From Bacteroidota bacterium (GTDB taxonomy: Bacteria > Bacteroidota > Ignavibacteria > Palsa-1295), in NCBI GenBank assembly GCA_021324735.1, contig JAJPIO010000017.1, forward strand, positions 30,540-94,539: DNA of 64,000 nucleotides, read 5' to 3'. Below the pieces are notes generated by a model. It did no database searches, was not told where the DNA came from, and worked only from the letters and a program-made list of their open reading frames with translations. The position numbers were made by a program, and so were the translations under genes. Shown here one piece after another: positions 19,358 to 27,807 of the stretch (position 1 is the first letter of the stretch; every line of letters begins with the position of its first letter).

Positions 19358-19389
19358 AGCAGGGAATAGGTTTAGAAGCAGGGAATAGG
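19358..19389. repeat. 13-bp direct repeat upstream of the GT2 gene
   Basis: The 13-mer AGCAGGGAATAGG occurs at 19358-19370 and again at 19377-19389, in the 108-base gap between two glycosyltransferase genes. It has the look of the short text-like intergenic repeats also seen near 46.2 kb and 53.0 kb. No function is evident. Confidence 0.6.
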
Positions 19390-19461
19390 GATCAGGTTTT
19401 ATGTATGGGCGTTATTCTAAACTATAGCTTGAAAGCGAAGGCTTCGGGTACACCCTAAACC

Positions 19462-21003
19462 CTAACTTCGTCGCCTGTATAAAGTAAAAGCGCCGATCTT
19501 CGTTTCAGGCTCATAATTAGAAATGAGCCACTGACCAAGTTCTGTGAAGTCCTGCCTCAGGATCTCATGCCCCAGCCGCCCTCCATAATATTGCCGAAAC
19601 GCCTCAGGAGCATCACAAACAATAAAATAAAGCGGCTTTTGAGTTATCATGGCGTGAAGGTATTCTTTGCGCCACGCTTTCTGGAATGGCTGCAAGGAGT
19701 CGCCTACCCCACGCATCGTGATAGCATGGAGCGTTTGGAATCGGCTGGCTGTAAGAAGTCCTACCATATATTGGGGGTAACTATAGGGCCCAAACATTTG
19801 GACGGTATCGCCAGGATGGGTATGCGCCTTTAAATAATCACCGACCTCTGTTTGTACGCGCACTCCAAATTCGGGCGATGGTTCATACCGTTCGTAGGAT
19901 CCTTCCAGAGAGTTAATCCGACCCTTTGCAATATCGAGCAGCACATGTTCGATCGTGTTTCCCCTTAGGGTTTGCAGGATAAAGAAGAATACGACGACGA
20001 ACGGAAACGCTAGGCGCATTCCTTTCCAGCGAAGACTTAGCAGGTTGGTGATCTCAATCCACCCAATGGACGAGACGAGCAAGAACAGCGTCATCGCAGG
20101 ATGATAATGGTATACGCTGTGGCGATACAGAACAATCAGCGAAAGAACACTCGCGGCAAAAAGCGCCAGCCATAAATAGAGAGCGGTACGCTCGTTCTTC
20201 CATAAAAACCAGATACCGATCGCTACGGCAATTATTGACACCGCATAAAAGCGAATGGGCACCCAAAAGCTAAAGGACGCACCTTCCCCACTATAGACTT
20301 TAGCGTTGAAGAGAATGACAGCATCCCAAAGATCTTTGAATCCGCCTATTGCAAGGTAGACCCCAACAAATACAGCGAGAGTAAAAAGACATCCGGCCAC
20401 AAATCGTATTGTTGGCTTGAGCGATCGTGGTTTCGTTCGCCAATCGGAGATCAAATACAACACTCCAAAGACCAACGCATAAGACGCATAGGTTGGTCGG
20501 AAAAGAAAGGCCAGCGCCGAAAGAAACCCGACGGCGACCGGTCGCTTTCGATCGAGCGCCAACAACATCGCCCCGACCAGCATTATCGATACATACGTGT
20601 CGCGCTCGCCGGACATCCACAACCCTTGCTGAAGGTAATACAGGCTCGCAAGCAATGCTGCCAAGATCCCCGCTCTCAAACTATGCAACCGTTCGCCGAG
20701 GAGAATTAGCAAATAGCTTCCTAAAAGCTGAAGAACAATATCGAAAATATGAAATGCGAGCTGAGAATGGCCGCTTATGATAATTTGTGCAGCATGTATA
20801 AGAATAATACCCGGGAAATTCTGATCCCACGAGCCAATGTAAGGGAGGTGACCTTTTAATGCCAGATCGGCCATGTAGGCATACAGCGCATTATCGTTAT
20901 TGAAAGGATAGGTGAGGGTGCACGCGAAGATGACCGCGCATCCCACGAGCGTCCAGAATATTTTTGTACGGCGGGTATCTTTAACGGTGATCGTTGCCAT
21001 CAT
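19462..21003 (-). CDS. GT-C-like membrane glycosyltransferase, subfamily C (copy 2)
   Basis: 513-residue polytopic protein, paralog of the gene at 9815-11338. Shared elements are FNNDNALYAYM in loop 1, GHLPYIGSWDQNFPG, a SGERDTYV block and FRPTYA. The C-terminal domain ends GAFTLYRRRS, matching the GYILYRTRT end of the other copy. Two ATG codons in a row (21003, 21000) can start it, and both overlap the 3-prime end of terC by about 20 bases. It is the first gene of the glycan island in transcription order. Confidence 0.72.
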   Translation of the reverse strand: MMATITVKDTRRTKIFWTLVGCAVIFACTLTYPFNNDNALYAYMADLALKGHLPYIGSWDQNFPGIILIHAAQIIISGHSQLAFHIFDIVLQLLGSYLLILLGERLHSLRAGILAALLASLYYLQQGLWMSGERDTYVSIMLVGAMLLALDRKRPVAVGFLSALAFLFRPTYASYALVFGVLYLISDWRTKPRSLKPTIRFVAGCLFTLAVFVGVYLAIGGFKDLWDAVILFNAKVYSGEGASFSFWVPIRFYAVSIIAVAIGIWFLWKNERTALYLWLALFAASVLSLIVLYRHSVYHYHPAMTLFLLVSSIGWIEITNLLSLRWKGMRLAFPFVVVFFFILQTLRGNTIEHVLLDIAKGRINSLEGSYERYEPSPEFGVRVQTEVGDYLKAHTHPGDTVQMFGPYSYPQYMVGLLTASRFQTLHAITMRGVGDSLQPFQKAWRKEYLHAMITQKPLYFIVCDAPEAFRQYYGGRLGHEILRQDFTELGQWLISNYEPETKIGAFTLYRRRS

Positions 21004-21826
21004 TCGGTTTTCGGATCACAACAGAGAGCACTACAGACACAGTAAGAATTATCAGTACAACACCGAGCGCGACCGTGTTGCTTATTTCAAAACCCGGCAC
21101 AAAGGCTGGCAAGATCATCTTTATTCCGATGAACCACAATATAACGCCAACCCCTTGCTTTACAAACCGGAAAGCATCATGCGCGCGTAATAATAGAAAA
21201 TAAAGGGAGCGGAGACCAAGGATCGCGAGCATGTTGGAGGAGAAGACAATGATCGGATCTCGAGTGACCGCGAGTATGGCAGGAATGCTATCGACTGCGA
21301 AGATCACATCGGTCACTTCGATCACTGCAACCACGAGAAAGAGCGGCGTTGCGACAAGGTGCCCGTTCTCACGAAAGAAAAACCGCACTCCGTGGTGTTC
21401 GTGAGATACGTGAATGAATCGCGACACGAGCTTAATGGTCCGGCTCTTCTTGGGGTCGAATTGCTTTTCACCACCAAATGCCATGACGAACCCACTGTAA
21501 AGAACGACCGCACCGAGGAGGTATAATATCCAGGCAAACCGTTCTACCAGGGCAATACCGGCAAGGATAAGAATACCACGGAGAATAAGTACGCCGATAA
21601 GCCCAAAATTGAGTACGCGCCGTTGTGCTTCACGCTTCACATTAAAGTATGTGAAGATCATGAGGAAGACGAAAAGATTATCGACCGAGAGCGCTTTTTC
21701 GAGCGTGTAACCAGTAAGGAAAGCTTCTGCCGGCGCCGGACCAAAATAGGAGTAAATTCCTACCGCGACAAGTAGCGAAAGTCCGATCCAGAAGATACTC
21801 CAGGCGAGAGCCCGCTGAAAACTCAT
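20981..21826 (-). CDS. TerC/Alx family integral membrane protein
   Basis: 281 residues with about eight membrane helices. The family signatures are present: EKALSVDNLFVF near residue 45, and VIEVTDVIFAVDSIPAI near 170, with the conserved acidic residues inside the helices. TerC/Alx proteins are linked to manganese export and metal or tellurite stress. The C-terminus is short and charged. The 3-prime end overlaps the first GT-C gene but the function seems unrelated. A 14-bp perfect palindrome lies 31 bases before the ATG. Confidence 0.9.
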   Translation of the reverse strand: MSFQRALAWSIFWIGLSLLVAVGIYSYFGPAPAEAFLTGYTLEKALSVDNLFVFLMIFTYFNVKREAQRRVLNFGLIGVLILRGILILAGIALVERFAWILYLLGAVVLYSGFVMAFGGEKQFDPKKSRTIKLVSRFIHVSHEHHGVRFFFRENGHLVATPLFLVVAVIEVTDVIFAVDSIPAILAVTRDPIIVFSSNMLAILGLRSLYFLLLRAHDAFRFVKQGVGVILWFIGIKMILPAFVPGFEISNTVALGVVLIILTVSVVLSVVIRKPNDGNDHR

Positions 21827-21856
21827 ACGTTTTCTAACAGAGATTCAACAAGAATT

Positions 21857-21870
21857 GTAACGGCCGTTAC
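21857..21870. promoter_or_regulatory. 14-bp perfect palindrome in the terC leader
   Basis: GTAACGGCCGTTAC is its own reverse complement and lies 31 bases upstream of the terC start in a 95-base gap. This position suits an operator for a dimeric regulator or a leader hairpin. I found no manganese (yybP-ykoY) riboswitch-like sequence here. Confidence 0.4.
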
Positions 21871-21921
21871 GGCACAGTAGCTAACAGTGCTTCACGCCTC
21901 AGCCGTACATTCTGTAATATC

Positions 21922-22707
21922 TTACTTGCTGTTCCTCAATAAAAATTCTCGCTCTTCTTTGGAAAGGCTATTCATGCCGCTTTTTGCGATCTTATCAAGG
22001 ATGGTATCGATCTGCTGCTCGATCGTTTGAACGGATGGCTGCTGCTTTCCCGGTGAGCGCCGTGGCGTGAGGGCCGCTTCCATTCTATTAAGGAAGCCGC
22101 GGCCAAATCCATATTGCCGGTACGTGATGTGTAAATACAAGATCGCGCTAAACGCCCCGAAGAACGGGCCAAATAAATTCGATGCGCTCGTATCCAATTG
22201 CAGCCCGCTCATCGGGATAACCGAAAGAATGAAGAACGCAAGTGCAATGACCCATGCCTTAACCCAAAAGAGTCCGAAGACCGAGATCTCACGCTTCGGC
22301 CACATATAGGCAAAGCCTCCGAGCAGAAACATCGTTATCATACCGGAACCTGCGAGTGTGCCATCGGGACTTAACAGCGCGAACAGTATTCCACCGATAA
22401 CGACGCTCGTAATTAGTGCAAGTGTAAGACGGCGTGTATGAACGATCGTTTCCAATTCACCGCCAAACATCGCGACGATCATGCCCGTCCAAATAAGCGA
22501 GATCGCGCCCCATAAAAGGTTATGTATCGAGATCGCAAAAAAGAATGGATAAGTAACAAGTCGCCAGATTTGCAGACCACGCAACAGTAAGGCAGGATAA
22601 AGAGGGAAAACCCATACCGCTAACGTTGGCAGGATCAACGAAAGGACTGCCGATACTACGAATCCTATAATAATGCCTCGCGAAAGCGGCGGAAGATTCT
22701 GGAACAT
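21922..22707 (-). CDS. Rhomboid-like membrane protein, catalytic His absent
   Basis: 261 residues, six hydrophobic segments. Rhomboid marks are WRLVTYPFFF (48-57), IHNLLWG in the second helix, ELE with HTRR at 85-93, and AGSG with candidate nucleophile S121. In the last helix, where active rhomboids have His within an HxxG motif, this protein has N177 (SASNLFGPFFG). The first Gly of GxSG is also Ala. The C-terminal 35 residues (DTILDKIAKSG, LSKEEREFL) form the short helical domain attached to many Bacteroidota rhomboids. Intramembrane proteolysis is therefore doubtful; a pseudoprotease role is possible. Confidence 0.8.
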   Translation of the reverse strand: MFQNLPPLSRGIIIGFVVSAVLSLILPTLAVWVFPLYPALLLRGLQIWRLVTYPFFFAISIHNLLWGAISLIWTGMIVAMFGGELETIVHTRRLTLALITSVVIGGILFALLSPDGTLAGSGMITMFLLGGFAYMWPKREISVFGLFWVKAWVIALAFFILSVIPMSGLQLDTSASNLFGPFFGAFSAILYLHITYRQYGFGRGFLNRMEAALTPRRSPGKQQPSVQTIEQQIDTILDKIAKSGMNSLSKEEREFLLRNSK

Positions 22708-22712
22708 GCGAG

Positions 22713-23051
22713 CTATTTTACGGTGAATCCATTTTGAATGAGATATTCTTTCACGCGCGCAACGTGATCGCCCTGTAGTTCGATAGTATCCTGAATTGCT
22801 GTGCCACCGGCGCTGAATTTTTGCTTCAGCGTCTGTGCGAGTTTATCGCGCATTTCGGTCGAAAGGCGTAGTCCTTCTATAACGGTAACGGCTTTGCCAC
22901 GACGAGCCTTGCGGTCGAGCAGAACGCGCACTTCCTGACCTTCACCGATCAACCGTTTTGCCGCACGCGAAGCCTGCTCGTTAGCGAGCACTTCCTTTTG
23001 CTCGCTCGAAAGCAATCGGGAAAGTTGTGATAGATCGTTCAGCTTTGCCAT
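22713..23051 (-). CDS. yciH: SUI1/YciH-type translation initiation factor
   Basis: 112 residues. The C-terminal two thirds are a SUI1/eIF1 fold: RRGKAVTVIEGL (about 51-62), LKQKFSAGGTA and IELQGDHVARVKEYL. Bacterial YciH proteins bind the small ribosomal subunit and influence start-site selection. Its ATG overlaps the stop of the S9 peptidase gene (TAATG), so both are probably expressed together. The short N-terminal helical region is family-typical. Confidence 0.88.
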   Translation of the reverse strand: MAKLNDLSQLSRLLSSEQKEVLANEQASRAAKRLIGEGQEVRVLLDRKARRGKAVTVIEGLRLSTEMRDKLAQTLKQKFSAGGTAIQDTIELQGDHVARVKEYLIQNGFTVK

Positions 23052-24943
23052 TATTGTAAGACGCGGTCCAAAAAGTCGATCATCTTCGTATAGACCATAA
23101 TACGATTTTCGCGCTTCGAGATACCATGGCCTTCATCCGGTAACAATATATATTCGACTGGAATGTTCTTCGCTCGAGCTGCCGCGACTATTTGCTCCGC
23201 TTCGCTCGCGGGTACGCGTGGGTCGTTCTTACCCTGATACACAAACAGAGGATGGCGAATATTATCGACGTGATTGATCGGAGAGATCTGATATAAGAAT
23301 GCAGAATCTTTCACCGGATCACCATATTCCGCCATGCGGTTTCGTGCACGCCAGGCACCGGTGTTGCGGAGAAAAGAGAGAAAATTCGCAATACCGAATA
23401 GATCGATGCCGGCGGACCATATTTGCGGTTGCATGGTCATCGCCGCGAGCGACATAAACCCGCCATAACTGCCACCAAAGATAATACGCTTGTTGGAATC
23501 GATGCCGGGCTGCTTCGCGAGCCAATAGCCTGCATATTCCATATCCCGCACACTCGTCATGCGCTGTGTACCGTTATCGGCCGCCGCATAGGACTTGCCC
23601 ATACCCGTCGAACCGCGAACATTCGGTAATAAAACGCTATACCCCCGCGCTACGAAATACTCCGCTAAGGAATTGAACCACGGTCGTACTTCATCTTCGG
23701 GGCCGCCATGCATCATCACAATGACGGGTGCCTTATGGGTAGTATTAGGATGAAAATAATATGATGGTATCATCGTGCCATCGAACGAAGGGTAATGGAT
23801 CAGTTCGGCGGCTACAAACGTCTTCGGATCGATGCCGGCCAAAAATGGCTTCGTTACGCGCTCGGTCGTGCCTCGGTTGCGATCGAACACGTAGATCGCT
23901 CCCACCTCCGTCGGGCCGGTATAATTGAATGCAATAACACTTCCATCATTCGAGATCTGCAAATTATTTACGAAACCGATCGGCGGCAGTGTGGGACCGG
24001 ATAATGGTTTGCCGGTCCTGACATCATAAACCGTGAACGAACTTGCGCCATCGATATTACGCGTCACGACCTCAATATTTCCGTCGCGTGAAAAAATGTC
24101 CTGGTCAACATCGTGAGGCACCTGCTCTCGAAATTCCACGGAAGCGTGAGGGTCCTGAAAATCGAGCTTTGCTCGATTGGTAAATTCTCGATCTTGATTC
24201 GTGAAAAAATAGAGCGTTTTCGAGTCGGGTGAGATAGTAAAGCCATTGTAGGTTGCATCGCCGCTATGAGGAGTGAGCAGACGTGGTTCGTCGGTCGGCT
24301 TATCGTGTAATAGATCTACGACGTAGACATAATCATTGGCATTGCCCGAATCGCGGTCGATAAAAAGCCAGCGTCCATCGCGGCTGATGTTGATAAGACC
24401 GTTTTGATGATCGGACTGATGCAGTAGTGTGACCTTGCGCGTTACAAAGTCCATTCGATATATATCGAAATAGGCTTCGTTGCGTTCGTTCGATTCATAG
24501 ATGATAGACCGACCATCCGGCGACCATCTTCCAGCAAAGATCGCTTTATGATTTTGTGTCAGCGAATCAAGTCCCGAGCCATTGGGATGAATGATGTAAA
24601 GCTGTTGGCGCTCGTCACCGTTGACGTCTTTACGGAAGAGCAGGCATTGGCCGTCGGGCGACCACTCGGAACCGCCAATAGGATCGCCGAAAAACGTTAA
24701 CTGGTCAGGCCAATACGCATCGCCATCCGGCGTAGCGCGAGCGGGGACTTTCCACAGTTGCGCTGTGCCGGAAGTGCTTGTTGTAAACACGACCCACTTA
24801 CCATCCGGGCTTAACGCTGGTGCACCAACGCCATGCATGGAGAGATACGGTTCCAGAGAAACGGTATCGACCGGGGTTTGTGCGGAAAGACGACTACAAG
24901 CGAAAAGACAAACGGCGAAGACCAGCGTGAGTTTACGAGCCAT
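23051..24943 (-). CDS. Secreted S9 family prolyl-oligopeptidase-like peptidase
   Basis: 630 residues with a signal peptide ending near LSAQ (22). Residues about 40-370 form a beta-propeller with repeated SPDGxxxxF motifs. The C-terminal alpha/beta-hydrolase domain has MHGGPEDE, the nucleophile elbow GGSYGG (S492), D574 in GKNDPRVP and H606 in EGHGIS, giving a complete triad. It should cleave short peptides or acyl-peptides in the periplasm. Its ATG lies 11 bases inside the upstream hydrolase gene. Confidence 0.92.
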   Translation of the reverse strand: MARKLTLVFAVCLFACSRLSAQTPVDTVSLEPYLSMHGVGAPALSPDGKWVVFTTSTSGTAQLWKVPARATPDGDAYWPDQLTFFGDPIGGSEWSPDGQCLLFRKDVNGDERQQLYIIHPNGSGLDSLTQNHKAIFAGRWSPDGRSIIYESNERNEAYFDIYRMDFVTRKVTLLHQSDHQNGLINISRDGRWLFIDRDSGNANDYVYVVDLLHDKPTDEPRLLTPHSGDATYNGFTISPDSKTLYFFTNQDREFTNRAKLDFQDPHASVEFREQVPHDVDQDIFSRDGNIEVVTRNIDGASSFTVYDVRTGKPLSGPTLPPIGFVNNLQISNDGSVIAFNYTGPTEVGAIYVFDRNRGTTERVTKPFLAGIDPKTFVAAELIHYPSFDGTMIPSYYFHPNTTHKAPVIVMMHGGPEDEVRPWFNSLAEYFVARGYSVLLPNVRGSTGMGKSYAAADNGTQRMTSVRDMEYAGYWLAKQPGIDSNKRIIFGGSYGGFMSLAAMTMQPQIWSAGIDLFGIANFLSFLRNTGAWRARNRMAEYGDPVKDSAFLYQISPINHVDNIRHPLFVYQGKNDPRVPASEAEQIVAAARAKNIPVEYILLPDEGHGISKRENRIMVYTKMIDFLDRVLQ

Positions 24944-25733
24944 TTCTCAGAAACTCAAAGACGACCCGGTTAAACTCCTGAGGTTGATCGAGATTGGAAA
25001 GATGGCCCGCATTGTCGATCTGACAATACTTCGCATTCGGAATAAGATGCGCTATTTCCATTCCCAGTGCGGGCGGGGTGATCTTATCTAAGGAGCCGGT
25101 AATGACCAGGGAAGGCGTCGTTACGCTTCGCAGTGCATCGCGAAAATCGTGACGCCAGGTTTCGCGCCAGGATAACAAGTACGTTTCAACATCCTTTGCT
25201 GCCATGCTTGCAATGCTCGCCTGCAGGGTCTCGCGGTCAATATCGGGTCGGTGAGCGGCGGGAATGCGGTCTGCCGCAAACTGCTCGAGCGATTTCGAGC
25301 GAAGCGCCTGACCCGGACGAGGAAGCAAGATGTCCGAAGAAGGGTGCTTTGCAAACGTATTACACAATACTGCATTTGCGATCGTGCTATATTTTTCTTT
25401 CATCGCTTGCATGATGACGACACCGCCCATGGAATTGCCAACCCAATGTGCATGCTGAAATCCGAGGTCGAGAATGAGCGTGTTGACGTCGGCTGCAAAA
25501 TCTTGTATCGATATGGGTATTGCGATCCCCGTTTCATATCGTGCCTGTGACGCCCCAGTGCCACGGATATCGAGAGCAGCAACGGAATAGCCGAGTTGGC
25601 TAAAAAATGGGAGCTGCGGCGCCCATGAGGTACGATCGGCGCCGACGCCATGAAGAAAAACAATAAGCTCGCCTCCGGCATCGACCCACTCGAAGGCGAT
25701 ATCTATTCCACGAATGGTGCGGTGTTCTAACAT
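24933..25733 (-). CDS. Alpha/beta-fold hydrolase
   Basis: 266 residues without signal peptide. HGVG (28-31) forms the oxyanion region, GNSMGG holds nucleophile S101, D216 follows the ITGSLDK strand and H244 lies in NAGHLSNL. The arrangement is that of small-molecule esterases/lactonases such as 3-oxoadipate enol-lactonase and its relatives. No aromatic-degradation genes are nearby, so the substrate is open. It is probably co-transcribed with the S9 peptidase and yciH. Confidence 0.88.
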   Translation of the reverse strand: MLEHRTIRGIDIAFEWVDAGGELIVFLHGVGADRTSWAPQLPFFSQLGYSVAALDIRGTGASQARYETGIAIPISIQDFAADVNTLILDLGFQHAHWVGNSMGGVVIMQAMKEKYSTIANAVLCNTFAKHPSSDILLPRPGQALRSKSLEQFAADRIPAAHRPDIDRETLQASIASMAAKDVETYLLSWRETWRHDFRDALRSVTTPSLVITGSLDKITPPALGMEIAHLIPNAKYCQIDNAGHLSNLDQPQEFNRVVFEFLRNGS

Positions 25734-25791
25734 CTTTTGGGTATAGCGTTTAGGGTTCGGATTAAATACTACCTCCTTTAACCCAGCCTGT

Positions 25792-27576
25792 TTAATCCGA
25801 CTCGCTGGTCACAACCATTTCGACACGACGATTACGCGCACGCGCTTCTTCCGACGATCCCTTTACGAGCGGCTTTGACTTTCCGTATCCTACGGCTCGT
25901 AGCCGTGTTTTAGCAACGCCGCGGGAAACGAGATAATCTCGCACGGTATTGGCCCGTTCTTCCGAAAGTTTTTGATTGAAGGCATTGCTGCCAACGTCAT
26001 CCGTATGACCGGCGACCTCAAGAGTCGCATTAGGCGATTGCTGAAGCGTTGCGACAACACGGTCCAGTTCGAGTTTACTTTCTGGCAATAGCTCGGCCTT
26101 GCCGAACTCGAACGCGATATTCTTGAACTCCATCGTTGCGCCGACATAGATCGGCTCGAGTTCAAGATCGAGTTTCGTGCGGTCGAACGGTTCATCGGCG
26201 GGCACGGTAAAGCGTTCCGAATGAGGCAAATGGCCGGGGGCGATCGCCTGAACGCCGAAGTGATGGCCGCGTTCGGCAGCAAGCACGTACTTTCCGGTTA
26301 GGCTATCCGTGTAAACGCTGAATTGATTTTTGCCGGCCGTCAGATCGTCGACAAATATCTCGCTCTTCAGTGGCTTATGGGTTTTGGCATCCGTTACCGT
26401 TCCCTGAAGGATAACGACTGGCTTTGGTGCGATCGCCGAGTCTTTCGGACTAAGAGAGACCTGATACAGCCGCGATGGACCGGTACGGTTGCTTACAAAA
26501 TATGCGGTCTTACCATCGGGGCCGATCGAAAAGCCATAGTCATCGGCATTAGTGTTGAACGGCGGCCCGAGTGGAACAGGGTCGGTCCAGTGTGAACCAT
26601 CGAATTGTGTGCGATAGATATCCTGTCCTCCGCTCGTCCCCGGCGGACAGGTGGTACAGGGGCGGTTGGAGGTGAAGTAGAGGGTTGCTCCGTCGGCAGC
26701 AAGGAACGGGTAGGTGTCATCATATTCGGAGTTGACATTGCCATTCAGATATTTGATCGTATCCCAATTGCCGTTGTTACTAATAAGTACAACCCACAAG
26801 TCGGACCCGCCTTCTCCGCCTAATCCGTATGCGTTCTTCTTTCCAAAATTTTCGCTGATGATCGCCTGCTTCCCATCTGGCCAGATCGTCGATTCACATC
26901 GCACTAATCCTTGAAAAAAATCGGCTGCCATTTGTGTTTTCAAATGCTTGATGAGACGCTCCTTTGCGTGAAGCTCCCAAGCATCGGGTGCGCGAAGCCG
27001 GAGATCGGAATCCGGCAGCATTTCCTGATAAACGAGCTGCCGCAGGGAATCCGCAAATTTTGCTTCCGAATTTTGCTTCGTCGCGTAAAACACGTTATTC
27101 AGCATTCCCGGTACTGGTTGGGGCTGCTGAAATTTACCGTCGACCATCTTCGCTCGCCAAAGCGTCGGCCCGGAGCCAGTAAAATAAAGCTCATCGCCGC
27201 GTGGCGATACCGTTGGGTTAAGCTGACCGCCCGAGTTGTTTACCGGCTGACCCAGATTGATCGGAACGGACCATCCACTATCCGTGAGTATACGGGTCCA
27301 TAGATCGCTATCCCATTTCCAGCGAGGGTTGGGATCGGATACGCGCCAGGGGTCTTTCGAAAAGCGGCGAGAGCCAAAGTAGATGGTGCGGCCATCGAGC
27401 GTGAAGCAGGGCCGGTCGTCGGCGGAGTCCTGATCGGGAAGTTGTGCAGGAATAGCAACGAGGCCATTCGATGGTACTACGCTAACCGGTCCGCCGTTCT
27501 GAACGGATTGGCCGAGAACCACCTTGCTTGCGAAAAGCAGCAGAGAAAAAATGGTGACGAACCGAACGTACTTCAA
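25792..27576 (-). CDS. OmpA-family protein with PD40 beta-propeller and carboxypeptidase-regulatory-like domain
   Basis: 594 residues, signal peptide ending at VLGQ (23). Residues about 50-385 contain repeated WD40-like (PD40) strands with DGRTIYFGS, GDELYFTG, DGATLYFTSNR and DGKTAYFVSNR. Residues 395-475 resemble the carboxypeptidase regulatory fold (GTVTDAKTHKPL). Residues 480-594 are an OmpA C-terminal peptidoglycan-binding domain (GHTDDVGSNAFNQKLSEER, RNRRVEM). This is the usual layout of Bacteroidota OmpA/PD40 envelope proteins. The start is TTG at 27576, supported by the signal peptide that follows directly. Confidence 0.9.
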   Translation of the reverse strand: MKYVRFVTIFSLLLFASKVVLGQSVQNGGPVSVVPSNGLVAIPAQLPDQDSADDRPCFTLDGRTIYFGSRRFSKDPWRVSDPNPRWKWDSDLWTRILTDSGWSVPINLGQPVNNSGGQLNPTVSPRGDELYFTGSGPTLWRAKMVDGKFQQPQPVPGMLNNVFYATKQNSEAKFADSLRQLVYQEMLPDSDLRLRAPDAWELHAKERLIKHLKTQMAADFFQGLVRCESTIWPDGKQAIISENFGKKNAYGLGGEGGSDLWVVLISNNGNWDTIKYLNGNVNSEYDDTYPFLAADGATLYFTSNRPCTTCPPGTSGGQDIYRTQFDGSHWTDPVPLGPPFNTNADDYGFSIGPDGKTAYFVSNRTGPSRLYQVSLSPKDSAIAPKPVVILQGTVTDAKTHKPLKSEIFVDDLTAGKNQFSVYTDSLTGKYVLAAERGHHFGVQAIAPGHLPHSERFTVPADEPFDRTKLDLELEPIYVGATMEFKNIAFEFGKAELLPESKLELDRVVATLQQSPNATLEVAGHTDDVGSNAFNQKLSEERANTVRDYLVSRGVAKTRLRAVGYGKSKPLVKGSSEEARARNRRVEMVVTSESD

Positions 27577-27601
27577 ATCGAAAAGGGAGTTGCTGTGGCT
27601 A

Positions 27602-27662
27602 ACGCAATAGATGCCTTAAACGCAATAAAATGCTTAAAAACGCAAGTGAATACCTTAAAAAG
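27602..27662. repeat. Three imperfect tandem repeats between divergent genes
   Basis: Units at 27602-27619, 27620-27639 and 27640-27662 each begin ACGCAA and end in CTTAA or CTTAAAA. They sit 26 bases upstream of the OmpA gene start in a 231-base divergent intergenic region. A regulatory binding array or repeat slippage are both possible. Confidence 0.5.
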
Positions 27663-27760
27663 ATGCGTGAACGGTGATGAATAAGGCACGAGGCCAGTAA
27701 AACACGGCATAGAACCCAGAGGATATACGACGGAATTCCAGATAGATTCAGCCGATTCCT

Positions 27761-27768
27761 TATTTTTG
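27761..27768 (+). promoter_or_regulatory. Possible Bacteroidota-type -7 element
   Basis: TATTTTTG matches TAnnTTTG exactly and lies 40 bases before the ATG of the GH20-like gene. No TTG element is visible at the expected -33 distance, so this is only a weak candidate. Confidence 0.25.
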
Positions 27769-27807
27769 TGGGTCTTCCGGTTACGATAGAAGCTTTAATT
27801 TTATTAT

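Noticed and set aside
19453..19465. Telomere-like CCCTAAACCCTAA
   Set aside because: Only two units and overlapping a stop codon; more likely part of the short intergenic repeat style of this genome.
21827..21921. Manganese riboswitch before terC
   Set aside because: Common for alx/TerC genes elsewhere, but the 95-base gap lacks the conserved core and is short for it.
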